Shown here: piece after piece, positions 19,785 through 28,107 of the stretch | How positions within the stretch are numbered: position 1 is the first letter of the stretch | How the letters are laid out: each line of letters begins with the position of its first letter | DNA from: Mycobacterium sp. EPa45 | GTDB lineage: Bacteria; Actinomycetota; Actinomycetes; Mycobacteriales; Mycobacteriaceae | Assembly (NCBI RefSeq): GCF_001021385.1 | Contig: NZ_CP011773.1 | Location: forward strand, 1,240,001 to 1,304,000 | Direction of reading: 5' to 3' | DNA length: 64,000 nt | The notes under the pieces: generated by a model | Told to the model about the DNA's origin: nothing | The model's input: only the letters and a program-made list of their open reading frames with translations | Database searches by the model: none | Position numbers and translations under genes: made by a program

Positions 19785-19846
19785 CGCGAGCAGACGCAAA
19801 CTCGCACAAATTTGGGTCTGATTGTGCGAGTTTGCGTCTGCTCGCG
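19785..19846. terminator. perfect 25-bp inverted repeat, probable bidirectional terminator
   Basis: Arms at 19785-19809 and 19822-19846 are perfectly complementary (CGCGAGCAGACGCAAACTCG plus CACAA), with a 12-base loop. It lies 12 bases after the MarR stop and 8 bases before the stop of the convergent mmsB. There is no U-tract, so it is either a long-stem mycobacterial terminator or a mobile palindromic repeat. Confidence 0.8.
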
Positions 19847-19854
19847 CGGAGAAC

Positions 19855-20724
19855 TCAGCGCAGGGTTTCGATGACCGCGCTGAAGTCGAGGTCGGCGTGC
19901 TCTTCGGCGAACTTGGCGTAGATCTCGGCGGCGTGGGTGCCCAATGGTGCGGTGGCGCCCGTGGAGGACACTGCATTCATCGCCAGACCAAGGTCCTTGT
20001 TCATCAGCGCGGTGGCAAAGCCGGGCTGGAAGTTGTTGTTGGCCGGTGACGTCGGAACCGGTCCGGGCACAGGGCAATTCGTGTGCACAGCCCAGCAGTT
20101 GCCGGTGGCGCCGGTGATCACGTCGAACAGTGACTGCGCCGAGAGCCCCAGCTTCTCGGCCAGCACGAAGGCTTCGCCCACGGCGATCTGCTGCACGGCC
20201 AGCACCATGTTGTTGCACAGCTTGGCGGCCTGCCCCGCGCCGGACGATCCGCAATGAATCACCTTGCTGGCCATCGGGTCGAGCACGGGACGCGCCTTGT
20301 CCAGCGCGTCGGCCTCACCGCCGACCATGAACGCCAGCGTGCCCGCGGTCGCGCCCTTGATGCCGCCGGAGACGGGGGCGTCGAGCTGAGCCATCCCGGC
20401 CGCCGACGCCTGCGCATTGACCTCGCGGGCGTCGTCGACCGAGATCGTCGAGGTGTCGATGAACAGTGTGCCCGGCCTTGCGGCCGGAAGCGCTTCGGCG
20501 TAGCAGGCTTTCACGATCCCGCCGTTGGGGAGCGACGTGATGACGACGTCTGCCTCGGACACCGCGGCCGCGCCGACCTCGAACACCGTCGCGCCCTTTG
20601 CCTCGGCGGCCGCACGCAATGCGGGTACCGGATCGAAGCCGCGCACGCTGTAGCCGGCGTTGACCAGATTGGCCGCCATCGGCCCACCCATGTGGCCAAG
20701 CCCGAGGAACGCGATCGTCGTCAT
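19855..20724 (-). CDS. mmsB: 3-hydroxyisobutyrate dehydrogenase
   Basis: 289-residue beta-hydroxyacid dehydrogenase of valine catabolism, oxidising 3-hydroxyisobutyrate to methylmalonate semialdehyde with NAD+. The NAD-binding GLGHMGGPMAANL is at the N-terminus; the substrate-binding LDAPVSGGIKGATAGTL and the catalytic Lys in GAGQAAKLCNNMVL follow. AAGGAG precedes the ATG at 20724; the frame stays open upstream, but that part overlaps fadE9. Third gene of mmsA-fadE9-mmsB. Confidence 0.95.
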   Translation of the reverse strand: MTTIAFLGLGHMGGPMAANLVNAGYSVRGFDPVPALRAAAEAKGATVFEVGAAAVSEADVVITSLPNGGIVKACYAEALPAARPGTLFIDTSTISVDDAREVNAQASAAGMAQLDAPVSGGIKGATAGTLAFMVGGEADALDKARPVLDPMASKVIHCGSSGAGQAAKLCNNMVLAVQQIAVGEAFVLAEKLGLSAQSLFDVITGATGNCWAVHTNCPVPGPVPTSPANNNFQPGFATALMNKDLGLAMNAVSSTGATAPLGTHAAEIYAKFAEEHADLDFSAVIETLR

Positions 20725-20740
20725 GTATGGCTCCTTTGCC

Positions 20741-21907
20741 TCATGCGGATGCGCGCGCCCGGGCGGCTTCAGCTCGCCCGATGACGACGCGCATGATTTC
20801 GTTGGTGCCCTCCAGGATTCGGTGCACCCGCAGATCGCGAACGATCTTCTCGATCCCGTACTCCCGCAGGTAGCCGTAACCGCCATGCAGCTGCAGCGCC
20901 TGGTCAGCCACCTCGAAGCAGGCATCGGTGACATAGCGCTTGGCCATCGCGCACAGCGCGACCTTGTCCGGTTCGTCGTTGTCCAGGGCTACGGCCGCGC
21001 GCCCCAGCATCAGCCGCGAAGTCTCCAGCGCGGTGGCCATGTCGGCCAGGGTGAATCGGATGGTCGGCTCGTCGAGCAATGCCCCGCCGAATGCCTGCCG
21101 GTCGGCGAGATAGCCGGCGGCCTTCTGGTAGGCGGCCTGCGCGCCGCCGAGTGAACAGGCGGCGATGTTGAGCCGGCCGCCGTTGAGGCCGTTCATCGCG
21201 ATGCCGAAGCCGGTGCCCTCCCCGTCGGCTCCACCGAGCATGGCCGAGGCCGGCACCCGCACACCTTCGAGGATCACCTGAGCGGTGGGCTGGACGTTCC
21301 AGCCCATCTTCTCCTCCTGAGCACCGAAACTCAGCCCAGGCGTGTCCTTTTCGATGATGAACGCTGAGATGCCGCGCGGGCCGTCCGCCCCGGTGCGGGC
21401 CATGACGATGTAGACGTCGGAGCTGCCTGCGCCGGAAATGAACTGCTTGACGCCGTCGAGAACGTAGGTGTCGCCGTCACGAACCGCCTTGGTGCGTAAC
21501 GCCGAGGCATCCGAGCCTGCGCCGGGCTCGGTGAGGCAGTAGCTCGCGATGGCCTCCATCGAGGCCAGCCGCGGGATCCACGACTTGCGCTGATCGTCGG
21601 TGCCGTACGTGTCGACCATCCACGCGCACATGTTGTGGATCGAGAGGAACGCCGCCAGCGCGGGGTCGGCCGCCGAGAGCTGCTCGAAGATCCGCACCGC
21701 GTCGAGGCGCCGCAGCCCGCTGCCGCCGACGTCCTCGGCGCAGTAGATGGCGGCCATCCCCAACTCGGCGGCGGCACGCAACACGTCGACAGGGAACTCC
21801 TTGGAGTGATCCCAGTCCAGGGCATGCGGCGCAAGGCGTTTGGCGGCGAACGCGGCCGCCGTCTCGGCGATCACGCGTTCGTCGTCGTCGAGCGTCAGGA
21901 AGCTCAT
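20741..21907 (-). CDS. fadE9: acyl-CoA dehydrogenase (isobutyryl-CoA dehydrogenase-like)
   Basis: 388 residues, flavoprotein fold. CLTEPGAGSDASALRT is the first ACAD signature, and DLRVHRILEGTNEIMRVVIGR near the C-terminus is the second, including the usual catalytic-base region. With mmsA and mmsB on either side it most likely oxidises isobutyryl-CoA to methacrylyl-CoA in valine breakdown. The start ATG at 21907 overlaps the mmsA stop by four bases. The order matches M. tuberculosis mmsA-fadE9-mmsB. Confidence 0.93.
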   Translation of the reverse strand: MSFLTLDDDERVIAETAAAFAAKRLAPHALDWDHSKEFPVDVLRAAAELGMAAIYCAEDVGGSGLRRLDAVRIFEQLSAADPALAAFLSIHNMCAWMVDTYGTDDQRKSWIPRLASMEAIASYCLTEPGAGSDASALRTKAVRDGDTYVLDGVKQFISGAGSSDVYIVMARTGADGPRGISAFIIEKDTPGLSFGAQEEKMGWNVQPTAQVILEGVRVPASAMLGGADGEGTGFGIAMNGLNGGRLNIAACSLGGAQAAYQKAAGYLADRQAFGGALLDEPTIRFTLADMATALETSRLMLGRAAVALDNDEPDKVALCAMAKRYVTDACFEVADQALQLHGGYGYLREYGIEKIVRDLRVHRILEGTNEIMRVVIGRAEAARARASA

Positions 21908-23424
21908 TGCATTGTGGGGATGACGAACTCGGCGCCGTCCTTGATACCCGAGGGCCACCGCTCGGTCACGGTCTTGGTCTTGGTGTAGAACAGGATCGAG
22001 TGCGGCCCATGCTGGTTGAGGTCGCCGAAGCCGGAGCGCTTCCAGCCGCCGAAGGTGTGGTAGGACACCGGGACCGGGATCGGGACGTTGACGCCGACCA
22101 TGCCGACCTGGACCCGGGAGACGAAGTCGCGGGCGGCGTCGCCGTCGCGGGTGAAGATCGCCACGCCGTTGCCGTATTCGTGTTCGGTCGGCAGCCGCAG
22201 CGCCTCTTCGTAGTCGTGTGCGCGCACGATGCACAGCACCGGGCCGAAGATCTCGTCGGTGTAGATCGACATGTCGGTGGTCACGTGGTCGAACAGGGTG
22301 GGGCCGATGAAGAAACCGCCTTCGAGGCTGGCGTCGTCGAAAGTCAGCTCATCACTGGCCTTCTCGCGGCCGTCGATCACGATCTCGGCTCCGGCTGCCA
22401 CGCCGGCGTCGATGTAGTCGCGGACCCGCTGCAGCGCGGCACTGGTGACCAGGGGGCCGTAATCGGCCTTCGGGTCCAGGCTGTGCCCGACGCGCAACTC
22501 GTTGATCCGCTCGACGAGCCTGCCGCGCAACCGGTTCGCGGTTTCCTCCCCGACGGGCACCGCGACACTGATGGCCATGCACCGCTCACCGGCGCTGCCG
22601 TAGCCGGCGCCGATCAGCGCGTCGACGGCCTGGTCGAGGTCGGCGTCGGGCATCACGATCATGTGGTTCTTGGCGCCGCCGAAGCACTGCGAGCGCTTAC
22701 CGTTGGCCGCTGCGGTGGAGTAGATGTACTGCGCGATGTCGGAGCTGCCGACGAAGCCGACGGCCTTGATGTCGGGGTGCTGGAGGATCGCGTCGACGGC
22801 TTCCTTATCGCCCTGCACCACCTGGAAGACACCGGCGGGCAGGCCGGCTTCGAGGAACAGTTCAGCCAGGCGCACGGGCACCGAGGGGTCGCGCTCGGAG
22901 GGCTTGAGGATGAACGCGTTGCCGCACGCCAGGGCGGGGCCGGCCTTCCACAGCGGGATCATCGCCGGGAAGTTGAACGGCGTGATGCCTGCGACCACAC
23001 CGAGCGGCTGGCGGATCGAATACACATCGATGCCGCCCCCGGCACCCTCGGTGAACTCGCCCTTGAGCAGGTGCGGGATGCCGATCGCGAACTCGATGAC
23101 CTCGATGCCGCGCTGGATGTCACCTTTGGAGTCGGCGACCGTCTTACCGTGCTCGATGGACAGCAGCTCGGCCAGTTCGTCGACGTTGGCGTTGACCAGC
23201 TCGATGAACTTCATCAGGACGCGGGCCCGGCGTTGGGGGTTCCAGGCGCCCCATTCTTTCTGCGCCTCGACGGCCGAGGCCACCGCGGTGTCGACGTCGG
23301 CGGCGGACGCGAGGAGGACCTGGGCCTGCACCTCACCGGTGCTTGGATTGAAGACGTCCGCGGTGCGCGTGCTGCTGAGGTTGCTGCGCTTGCCGTCGAT
23401 GAAGTGCTGAATGGTTGTGCTCAT
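21904..23424 (-). CDS. mmsA: methylmalonate-semialdehyde dehydrogenase (acylating)
   Basis: 506-residue aldehyde dehydrogenase converting methylmalonate semialdehyde to propionyl-CoA. Family features are QHFIDGKR at the N-terminus, the NAD site GITPFNFPAMIPLWKAGPAL, VGFVGSSDIAQYIYSTAAANGKR, and the catalytic Cys in GSAGERCMAIS. First gene of the valine-catabolic operon. A near-perfect palindrome at 23455-23472, just upstream of the start, is the probable operator. Confidence 0.96.
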   Translation of the reverse strand: MSTTIQHFIDGKRSNLSSTRTADVFNPSTGEVQAQVLLASAADVDTAVASAVEAQKEWGAWNPQRRARVLMKFIELVNANVDELAELLSIEHGKTVADSKGDIQRGIEVIEFAIGIPHLLKGEFTEGAGGGIDVYSIRQPLGVVAGITPFNFPAMIPLWKAGPALACGNAFILKPSERDPSVPVRLAELFLEAGLPAGVFQVVQGDKEAVDAILQHPDIKAVGFVGSSDIAQYIYSTAAANGKRSQCFGGAKNHMIVMPDADLDQAVDALIGAGYGSAGERCMAISVAVPVGEETANRLRGRLVERINELRVGHSLDPKADYGPLVTSAALQRVRDYIDAGVAAGAEIVIDGREKASDELTFDDASLEGGFFIGPTLFDHVTTDMSIYTDEIFGPVLCIVRAHDYEEALRLPTEHEYGNGVAIFTRDGDAARDFVSRVQVGMVGVNVPIPVPVSYHTFGGWKRSGFGDLNQHGPHSILFYTKTKTVTERWPSGIKDGAEFVIPTMQ

Positions 23425-23454
23425 GACTGCCCCTTGGCTGACCTGCCGGCTGAA

Positions 23455-23472
23455 TACTAGGACATCCTAGTA
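23455..23472. promoter_or_regulatory. palindromic operator upstream of mmsA
   Basis: TACTAGGA-CA-TCCTAGTA: 8-bp perfect arms around a two-base centre. It sits 31 bases upstream of the mmsA start codon, where a repressor would block initiation. The gene for the cognate regulator (TetR-like operators have this form) is not recognisable nearby. Confidence 0.72.
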
Positions 23473-23536
23473 ACGCCGTGACCGGCTCCGCAAGGGCCGG
23501 ATGTGCGCATCGAGACCGCGATGAGCTCGGTGACCG

Positions 23537-24214
23537 TCAGCGCCACCGGTAGCGCGTGCTCGGCCGTCCGGTCTTGCCGTATTCGGGCAGACGGGTGACG
23601 GTACCGTCGTCGGCCAACCGTTCCAGGTATCGCCAGGCCGTCACCCGGGACACCCCAACCAGCTTGGCTGCCTCATCGGCGGTCAGCCCGTCGGTGCGGT
23701 CGCGCACCGCGCGGGCGATCTCGTCGGTGGTTCCCGGCGCGGTGCCCTTGGGAGCGACGGACTTGTCGATCGTCCGAAGCTCGGCCAGTGCGCGGTCGAC
23801 CTCGGCCTGGCTGGCGGCCTCGGTGCCGGCGGGCAGCGCCTCGCGGTAGCGGCGGTACCGCTCGAGACGGTCACGGAACGCCGCGAACGTGAACGGCTTG
23901 AGCAGATACGCCAGGGCACCGTGGGCGACGGCGGCGCGGACCATCTCCAGATCGCGTTCGGAGGTGATCGCGATGATGTCCGGCGCGGGCCGCAGCCCGG
24001 ACAGCGCCGAGGCCAGCGCAATCCCGCTGGCATCGGGCAGGCCGAGATCCAGCAGTACCAGATCGACCGGGGATTCGGCCTCGGATGCCATGCGCATCGC
24101 ATCCCGCGCGGTGTTGGCCACGCCCGCGACGGCAAAGCCCTGCAGCCGAGTCAGATACGTGCGGTGCGCCTCGGCGATGAGCGGTTCGTCCTCGACGATC
24201 AGCACGTTGATCAT
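23537..24214 (-). CDS. response regulator, CitB/DcuR family
   Basis: 225 residues. Receiver domain: acidic pocket VEDEP, phospho-acceptor Asp56 (VLLDLGLPDASG), conserved Lys106 (YLLKPFTF). The C-terminal DNA-binding domain has the LTADEAAKLVGVSRVTAWRYLERL helix-turn-helix of the CitB/DcuR group. Cognate kinase gene lies upstream with a four-base overlap. The divergent dctA-like gene is the likely target, giving C4-dicarboxylate- or citrate-responsive control. Confidence 0.9.
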   Translation of the reverse strand: MINVLIVEDEPLIAEAHRTYLTRLQGFAVAGVANTARDAMRMASEAESPVDLVLLDLGLPDASGIALASALSGLRPAPDIIAITSERDLEMVRAAVAHGALAYLLKPFTFAAFRDRLERYRRYREALPAGTEAASQAEVDRALAELRTIDKSVAPKGTAPGTTDEIARAVRDRTDGLTADEAAKLVGVSRVTAWRYLERLADDGTVTRLPEYGKTGRPSTRYRWR

Positions 24215-25743
24215 CGGATGGTCACCGTCACCACCGAGCCGTAGGTGATGTCCGCGCTCAGAGCGCCGCCATGGCGGTGGACGATCTGCGTGACGAGGGC
24301 GAGCCCGAGGCCTTGATGCCCGGCGTCGTCACCGGATTTCGTCGAGTAGCCGCGCTGCATGGCGCGCTGGAACGTCTCGGGATCCATCCCGGCGCCACTG
24401 TCGACGACCTGGATCTGCAGCCGCTCGTCATCCTGGTTGACGGTGACCTCGACCCACGGGTTGTCGCCGTCACAGGCGTCCATCGCGTTGTCGATCAGGT
24501 TGCCCAGGACGGTGACCATTTCCTGTGGACTCAAACGGGATTCGGTGGGCAGATGGGTTTCCTCGGTGATGGTCAGCTCGATCCCGCGCTCGTCGGCCTC
24601 GGCGGTCTTGCCGAGCAGCAGGGCGACCAGCGCGGGCTCGCCGACGGCGTCGGAGACCCGGTCGACCAGCTGCTGGGACAGGGCCAGCTCCTGCGTGGCG
24701 AACTTGACCGCTTCGTCGGGACGGCCCATCTCGACGAGAGTGACGACGGTGTGCAACTTGTTCGCCGACTCGTGGGCTTGCGCACGCAACGAGTCGGTGA
24801 AGCCCTGCAGCGAACTCAATTCACCGAGTGCGCCTTGCAATTCGGTGCGGTCTCGGATGGTCACCACTTCCGAGTCCGAGGCGCTCACCTGGGAGCGGTT
24901 GACCACGAGCACCCGGTCGTCGGTGAGTCGTACCTCGTCGCGCACGCCGGGGTCGTTGCCGCGCAGGAACTCTGGTAGGTCCGCGCGGGTGATGGGGCCG
25001 GATGGCAGGGCCAGCAGGCGCCGGGCCTCGTCGTTGGCCAGGGCGACGCCGTTGCGGTCCAGCACGATCAAACCCTCGGAGACCGAGTGCAGGATCGCGT
25101 CGTGATGGTCGTACATCACTCGCAGTTCGTCGGGAGCCAGCCCGTGGGTTTGATACAGCACGCGACGGCGGATCGCCCAGATGCCGACAAAGGACAGCGC
25201 CAGCGCGCCCACACCGACGCCGACGATCATCGGCCACTGGGAACGCCAGCGCGCCGACAGGCTCTCGAGGGTGATGCCGGCGGCGACCAGACCGATGACC
25301 TGCCCGCTGGCGCCCCGCACCGGAGCGATGGTGCGCACCGACGGGCCCAGGGTGCCGGTGTAGATCTCGGTGTAGGTCTCGCCGCGCAACGCCGGCTCGA
25401 TGGTGCCGATGTATTTCTGGCCGATCTGGTCGGGGTTGGTGTGGGTGAACCGGGTGCGGTCGGGCGCCATGATCGTGATGAACGCGATGCCGGTGGTCTT
25501 GCGGACGGCTTCGGTCACCGGCTGCAGAACCTGTGCGGCGTTGCCGGTTTCGATGGCCTTCGCGGTCGACGGCGAGTCGGCCAATGCCACGGCGATGGCG
25601 GTGACCTGTTGGCGCGCGGCTTCGTCGCCGTGGCGTTTGGCGTCGAACAGGGCCAGAGCGCTGCCCGCGATCACGACCAACACGATGACGGCGGCCTGCA
25701 GTGCGAAGGCCTGACCGGCCAGCGAGCGGGGGAGAACTGGCAC
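24211..25743 (-). CDS. sensor histidine kinase, CitA/DcuS family
   Basis: 510 residues. An N-terminal helix (AFALQAAVIVLVVIAGSALAL) and a second at about 170-190 bracket a periplasmic sensor domain (FTHTNPDQIGQKYIG...RGETYTEIYTGTLGPSVRTIAPV, read in pieces) typical of citrate/malate sensors. A PAS domain follows (HDAILHSVSEGLIVLDRNG), then the H-box LRAQAHESANKLHTVV and the ATPase N-box NLIDNAMDACDGDNPW with GxGLALV near the end. Membrane-bound partner of the downstream response regulator. Confidence 0.92.
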   Translation of the reverse strand: MPVLPRSLAGQAFALQAAVIVLVVIAGSALALFDAKRHGDEAARQQVTAIAVALADSPSTAKAIETGNAAQVLQPVTEAVRKTTGIAFITIMAPDRTRFTHTNPDQIGQKYIGTIEPALRGETYTEIYTGTLGPSVRTIAPVRGASGQVIGLVAAGITLESLSARWRSQWPMIVGVGVGALALSFVGIWAIRRRVLYQTHGLAPDELRVMYDHHDAILHSVSEGLIVLDRNGVALANDEARRLLALPSGPITRADLPEFLRGNDPGVRDEVRLTDDRVLVVNRSQVSASDSEVVTIRDRTELQGALGELSSLQGFTDSLRAQAHESANKLHTVVTLVEMGRPDEAVKFATQELALSQQLVDRVSDAVGEPALVALLLGKTAEADERGIELTITEETHLPTESRLSPQEMVTVLGNLIDNAMDACDGDNPWVEVTVNQDDERLQIQVVDSGAGMDPETFQRAMQRGYSTKSGDDAGHQGLGLALVTQIVHRHGGALSADITYGSVVTVTIR

Positions 25744-25777
25744 TGCTCACCTCCGCACTGAACGTAATGAACTAAAG

Positions 25778-25793
25778 CGTGACCTACGTCACG
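25778..25793. promoter_or_regulatory. inverted repeat in the kinase/dctA intergenic region
   Basis: CGTGAC-CTAC-GTCACG, perfect 6-bp arms with a four-base spacer. It lies in the 105-base divergent region, 35 bases from the kinase start and 56 from the dctA start. Candidate operator for either gene. Confidence 0.4.
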
Positions 25794-25848
25794 TACCGGG
25801 TAATCATCCTTGCAGACCTAAAGCTGTCATTACCGGAAGGAAACCGTC

Positions 25849-27225
25849 ATGACCACGGTTGTGGATCGCCCAGGCGGCGACGACAAGCCGGCGCCGCGGA
25901 AGCGCCGGGATCGCACGCATTGGCTGTACCTGGCTGTCATCTTCGCGGTGGTGGCCGGTGTCGTCGTCGGGCTCGTTGCCCCGTCGGTAGGCAAGGAGGT
26001 CGGCGTTCTCGGGACCATGTTCGTCAGCCTGATCAAGATGATGATCGTCCCGGTGATCTTCTGCACGATCGTCCTGGGCATCGGATCGGTGCGCAAGGCC
26101 GCCACCGTCGGCAAGGTCGGTGGGCTGGCCTTCGGCTACTTCCTGGTGATGTCGACGATCGCGCTGGGCATCGGGCTGGTCGTCGGCAACCTGCTGCATC
26201 CCGGTAGCAGCCTCAAGATCTCGGAGTCGACGGCAGGCAAGGGCTCCGAGCTGGCCGAAAAGGCGCACGAGTCAGGCGGTTTGGTCGACTTCATCCAACA
26301 CATCATCCCGACGTCGCTGTTCTCGTCGCTGACCGACGGCAATGTGTTGCAGGGGCTGTTCGTGGCGCTGCTCGTGGGGTTCGCTATCCAGGCGATGGGT
26401 GTCAAGGGTGAGCCGATCCTGCGCGGGGTGGAGCATCTGCAGCGGCTGGTTTTCAAGGTGCTGGCAATGGTGTTGTGGCTGGCGCCGATTGGTGCATTTG
26501 GGGCGATGGCCAACGTGGTGGGGCAGACCGGCTGGAGCGCGGTGACCAACCTGCTGACGCTGATGCTCGGCTTCTATCTGACGTGCGTGGTGTTCGTCTT
26601 CGGAGTGCTCGGCGCGCTGCTGCGGATGGTGGCGGGGGTGTCGATCTTCAAGTTGGTCCGGTACCTCGCGCGGGAGTACCTGCTGATCTTCGCGACGTCG
26701 TCGTCGGAGTCGGCACTGCCGCGCCTGATCGCGAAGATGGAGCATCTGGGCGTGCAGCAGAGCACGGTGGGTGTTGTTGTGCCGACCGGGTATTCGTTCA
26801 ACCTCGATGGCACGGCAATCTACCTGACGATGGCCTCGTTGTTCATCGCCGATGCGCTGGGCGACCCGCTGTCGGTGGGGGAGCAGATCGGTCTGCTGGT
26901 GTTCATGATCGTGGCGTCCAAGGGGGCGGCCGGAGTGAGCGGGGCCGGGTTGGCGACGCTGGCCGGCGGCCTGCAGGCGCATCGCCCGGAGCTGCTCGAC
27001 GGGGTTGGGCTGATCGTCGGGATCGACCGGTTCATGTCCGAGGCACGAGCGGTGACCAACTTCTCCGGTAACGCGGTGGCCACTTTGTTGGTGGGATCGT
27101 GGACCAAGACGGTGGATTCCGAGAAAGTCAACGCAGTGCTGAGCGGCAGGGATCCGTTCGACGAGGTGACCATGCTCGACGACGGTCACGCTTCGTCGGA
27201 GAAGACGGCGGCCGTCGCCGCCTGA
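25849..27225 (+). CDS. dctA: dicarboxylate/amino acid:cation symporter, DctA-like
   Basis: 458 residues of the DAACS family (GltP/DctA type). About eight membrane helices plus two re-entrant loops. The diagnostic Ser-rich hairpin FATSSSESALPRLIAKME and PTGYSFNLDGTAIYLTMASLFIADA are present. N- and C-terminal tails are hydrophilic. Divergent from a CitA/DcuS-type system, so uptake of C4-dicarboxylates is the best guess. GGAAGG precedes the ATG; a hairpin terminator follows. Confidence 0.93.
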   Translation: MTTVVDRPGGDDKPAPRKRRDRTHWLYLAVIFAVVAGVVVGLVAPSVGKEVGVLGTMFVSLIKMMIVPVIFCTIVLGIGSVRKAATVGKVGGLAFGYFLVMSTIALGIGLVVGNLLHPGSSLKISESTAGKGSELAEKAHESGGLVDFIQHIIPTSLFSSLTDGNVLQGLFVALLVGFAIQAMGVKGEPILRGVEHLQRLVFKVLAMVLWLAPIGAFGAMANVVGQTGWSAVTNLLTLMLGFYLTCVVFVFGVLGALLRMVAGVSIFKLVRYLAREYLLIFATSSSESALPRLIAKMEHLGVQQSTVGVVVPTGYSFNLDGTAIYLTMASLFIADALGDPLSVGEQIGLLVFMIVASKGAAGVSGAGLATLAGGLQAHRPELLDGVGLIVGIDRFMSEARAVTNFSGNAVATLLVGSWTKTVDSEKVNAVLSGRDPFDEVTMLDDGHASSEKTAAVAA

Positions 27226-27235
27226 TTGCAGATCT

Positions 27236-27272
27236 CACGACACCCCGGGAGCCCTTCCCCCGGGGTGTCGTG
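27236..27272 (+). terminator. intrinsic terminator-like hairpin after dctA
   Basis: Perfect 14-bp arms CACGACACCCCGGG and CCCGGGGTGTCGTG (27236-27249, 27259-27272) around a 9-base loop, 11 bases after the stop. No long U-tract, as is common in mycobacteria. Confidence 0.85.
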
Positions 27273-27310
27273 CTGTGGGTACGGTGCTTATGCCGCGTTT
27301 GCGCGGCGTG

Positions 27311-27384
27311 GCCCCCATAGCCCAATCGGCAGAGGCAGCGGACTTAAAATCCGCACAGTGTGAGTTCGAGTCTCACTGGGGGCA
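27311..27384 (+). tRNA. tRNA-Leu (anticodon UAA)
   Basis: A complete cloverleaf of 74 bases. The acceptor GCCCCCA pairs fully with TGGGGGC. The D-arm stem is GCC/GGC. The anticodon stem GCGGA/TCCGC holds the loop CTTAAAA, with anticodon TAA. The T-arm is GTGAG-TTCGAGT-CTCAC. CCA is not encoded. The variable region is only five bases (ACAGT), although Leu tRNAs usually have a long variable arm. The 3' end is the likely attachment site of the element to its right. Confidence 0.93.
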
Positions 27385-27422
27385 CGGGAACGCACTGGTG
27401 AAGGGCTGTGGGTGGTGTACTG

Positions 27423-28090
27423 CTAGCCGCCGGAGCCGGTTTCGATGTCACCAGTTGTCACATCTCGCCGAAAACTACCTCCGGCGGCTTGGAGTGCCTC
27501 GTCCTGGGAATGGGCGTCGACAGCCATCGTGAACGCCGACGAGGAGTGCCCCCAACCAAGCGGAGATGACCGCGATAGGTTCGCCTCGCAGGCGCATCAG
27601 GGTGCCGCAGGTATGGGGGGCGTCGCGCAAGCGGGCCGGTCTATTCTCCAACTCTTCGAGCATCCGGCCCCACCGGAACGTGAGCAGGTTGGGGTGGTAC
27701 GGCCGGCCGGTCTCGTTGCAGCCCACTTGGTCGTGCGGGTTGTAGCCGTCGCCGAACCTCAGCCGCTCCTCCAGCTGCCGCTTGCGTGCTGCCCGCAGCA
27801 CGGGAAGAACCTCGTCGGGAATCGGGAGGGCGCGCTTGCTTGCTCTAGATGTCGGTGGCCCGGTCTTGATCGCCATGCCGATGGCGACGCGGTTTTCGGT
27901 GATTCGCAGGTGCTTCGGCGGTATTGCGTCGTTGCCTTCACCTATGGTCGCGCCGGTCAGGTTACGTGCGGCCACCGCAGCCCGGCCAGCTCCCCTCGCC
28001 GCAGTCCAGCGACTATCAAGACTCCTTTTCTGAGACGAACATTCGAGACGCCGCCGCCTGGAGAAGCGGGGCCGGGCACGAATCAACCGG
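27423..28090 (-). pseudogene. tyrosine-type integrase remnant, frameshifted and catalytically dead
   Basis: C-terminal catalytic domain of a phage-type integrase, pointing at the tRNA gene as such integrases do. Pieces in different frames: LRRGELAGLRWPHV (Arg I box), then ALPIPDEVLPVLRAARKRQLEERL and RPYHPNLLTFRW, then LMRLRGEPIAVISAWLG, then GHSSSAFTMAVDAHSQDEAL. A frameshift lies near 27960 and another in a run of five C at 27549-27553. Catalytic residues are lost: the HxxR box reads RDAPHTCGT, and the Tyr codon is Asp (27516-27518). The N-terminal half is missing next to the cyclase gene. Confidence 0.82.
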
Positions 28091-28107
28091 CCTCGTCTCA
28101 TATGTGT

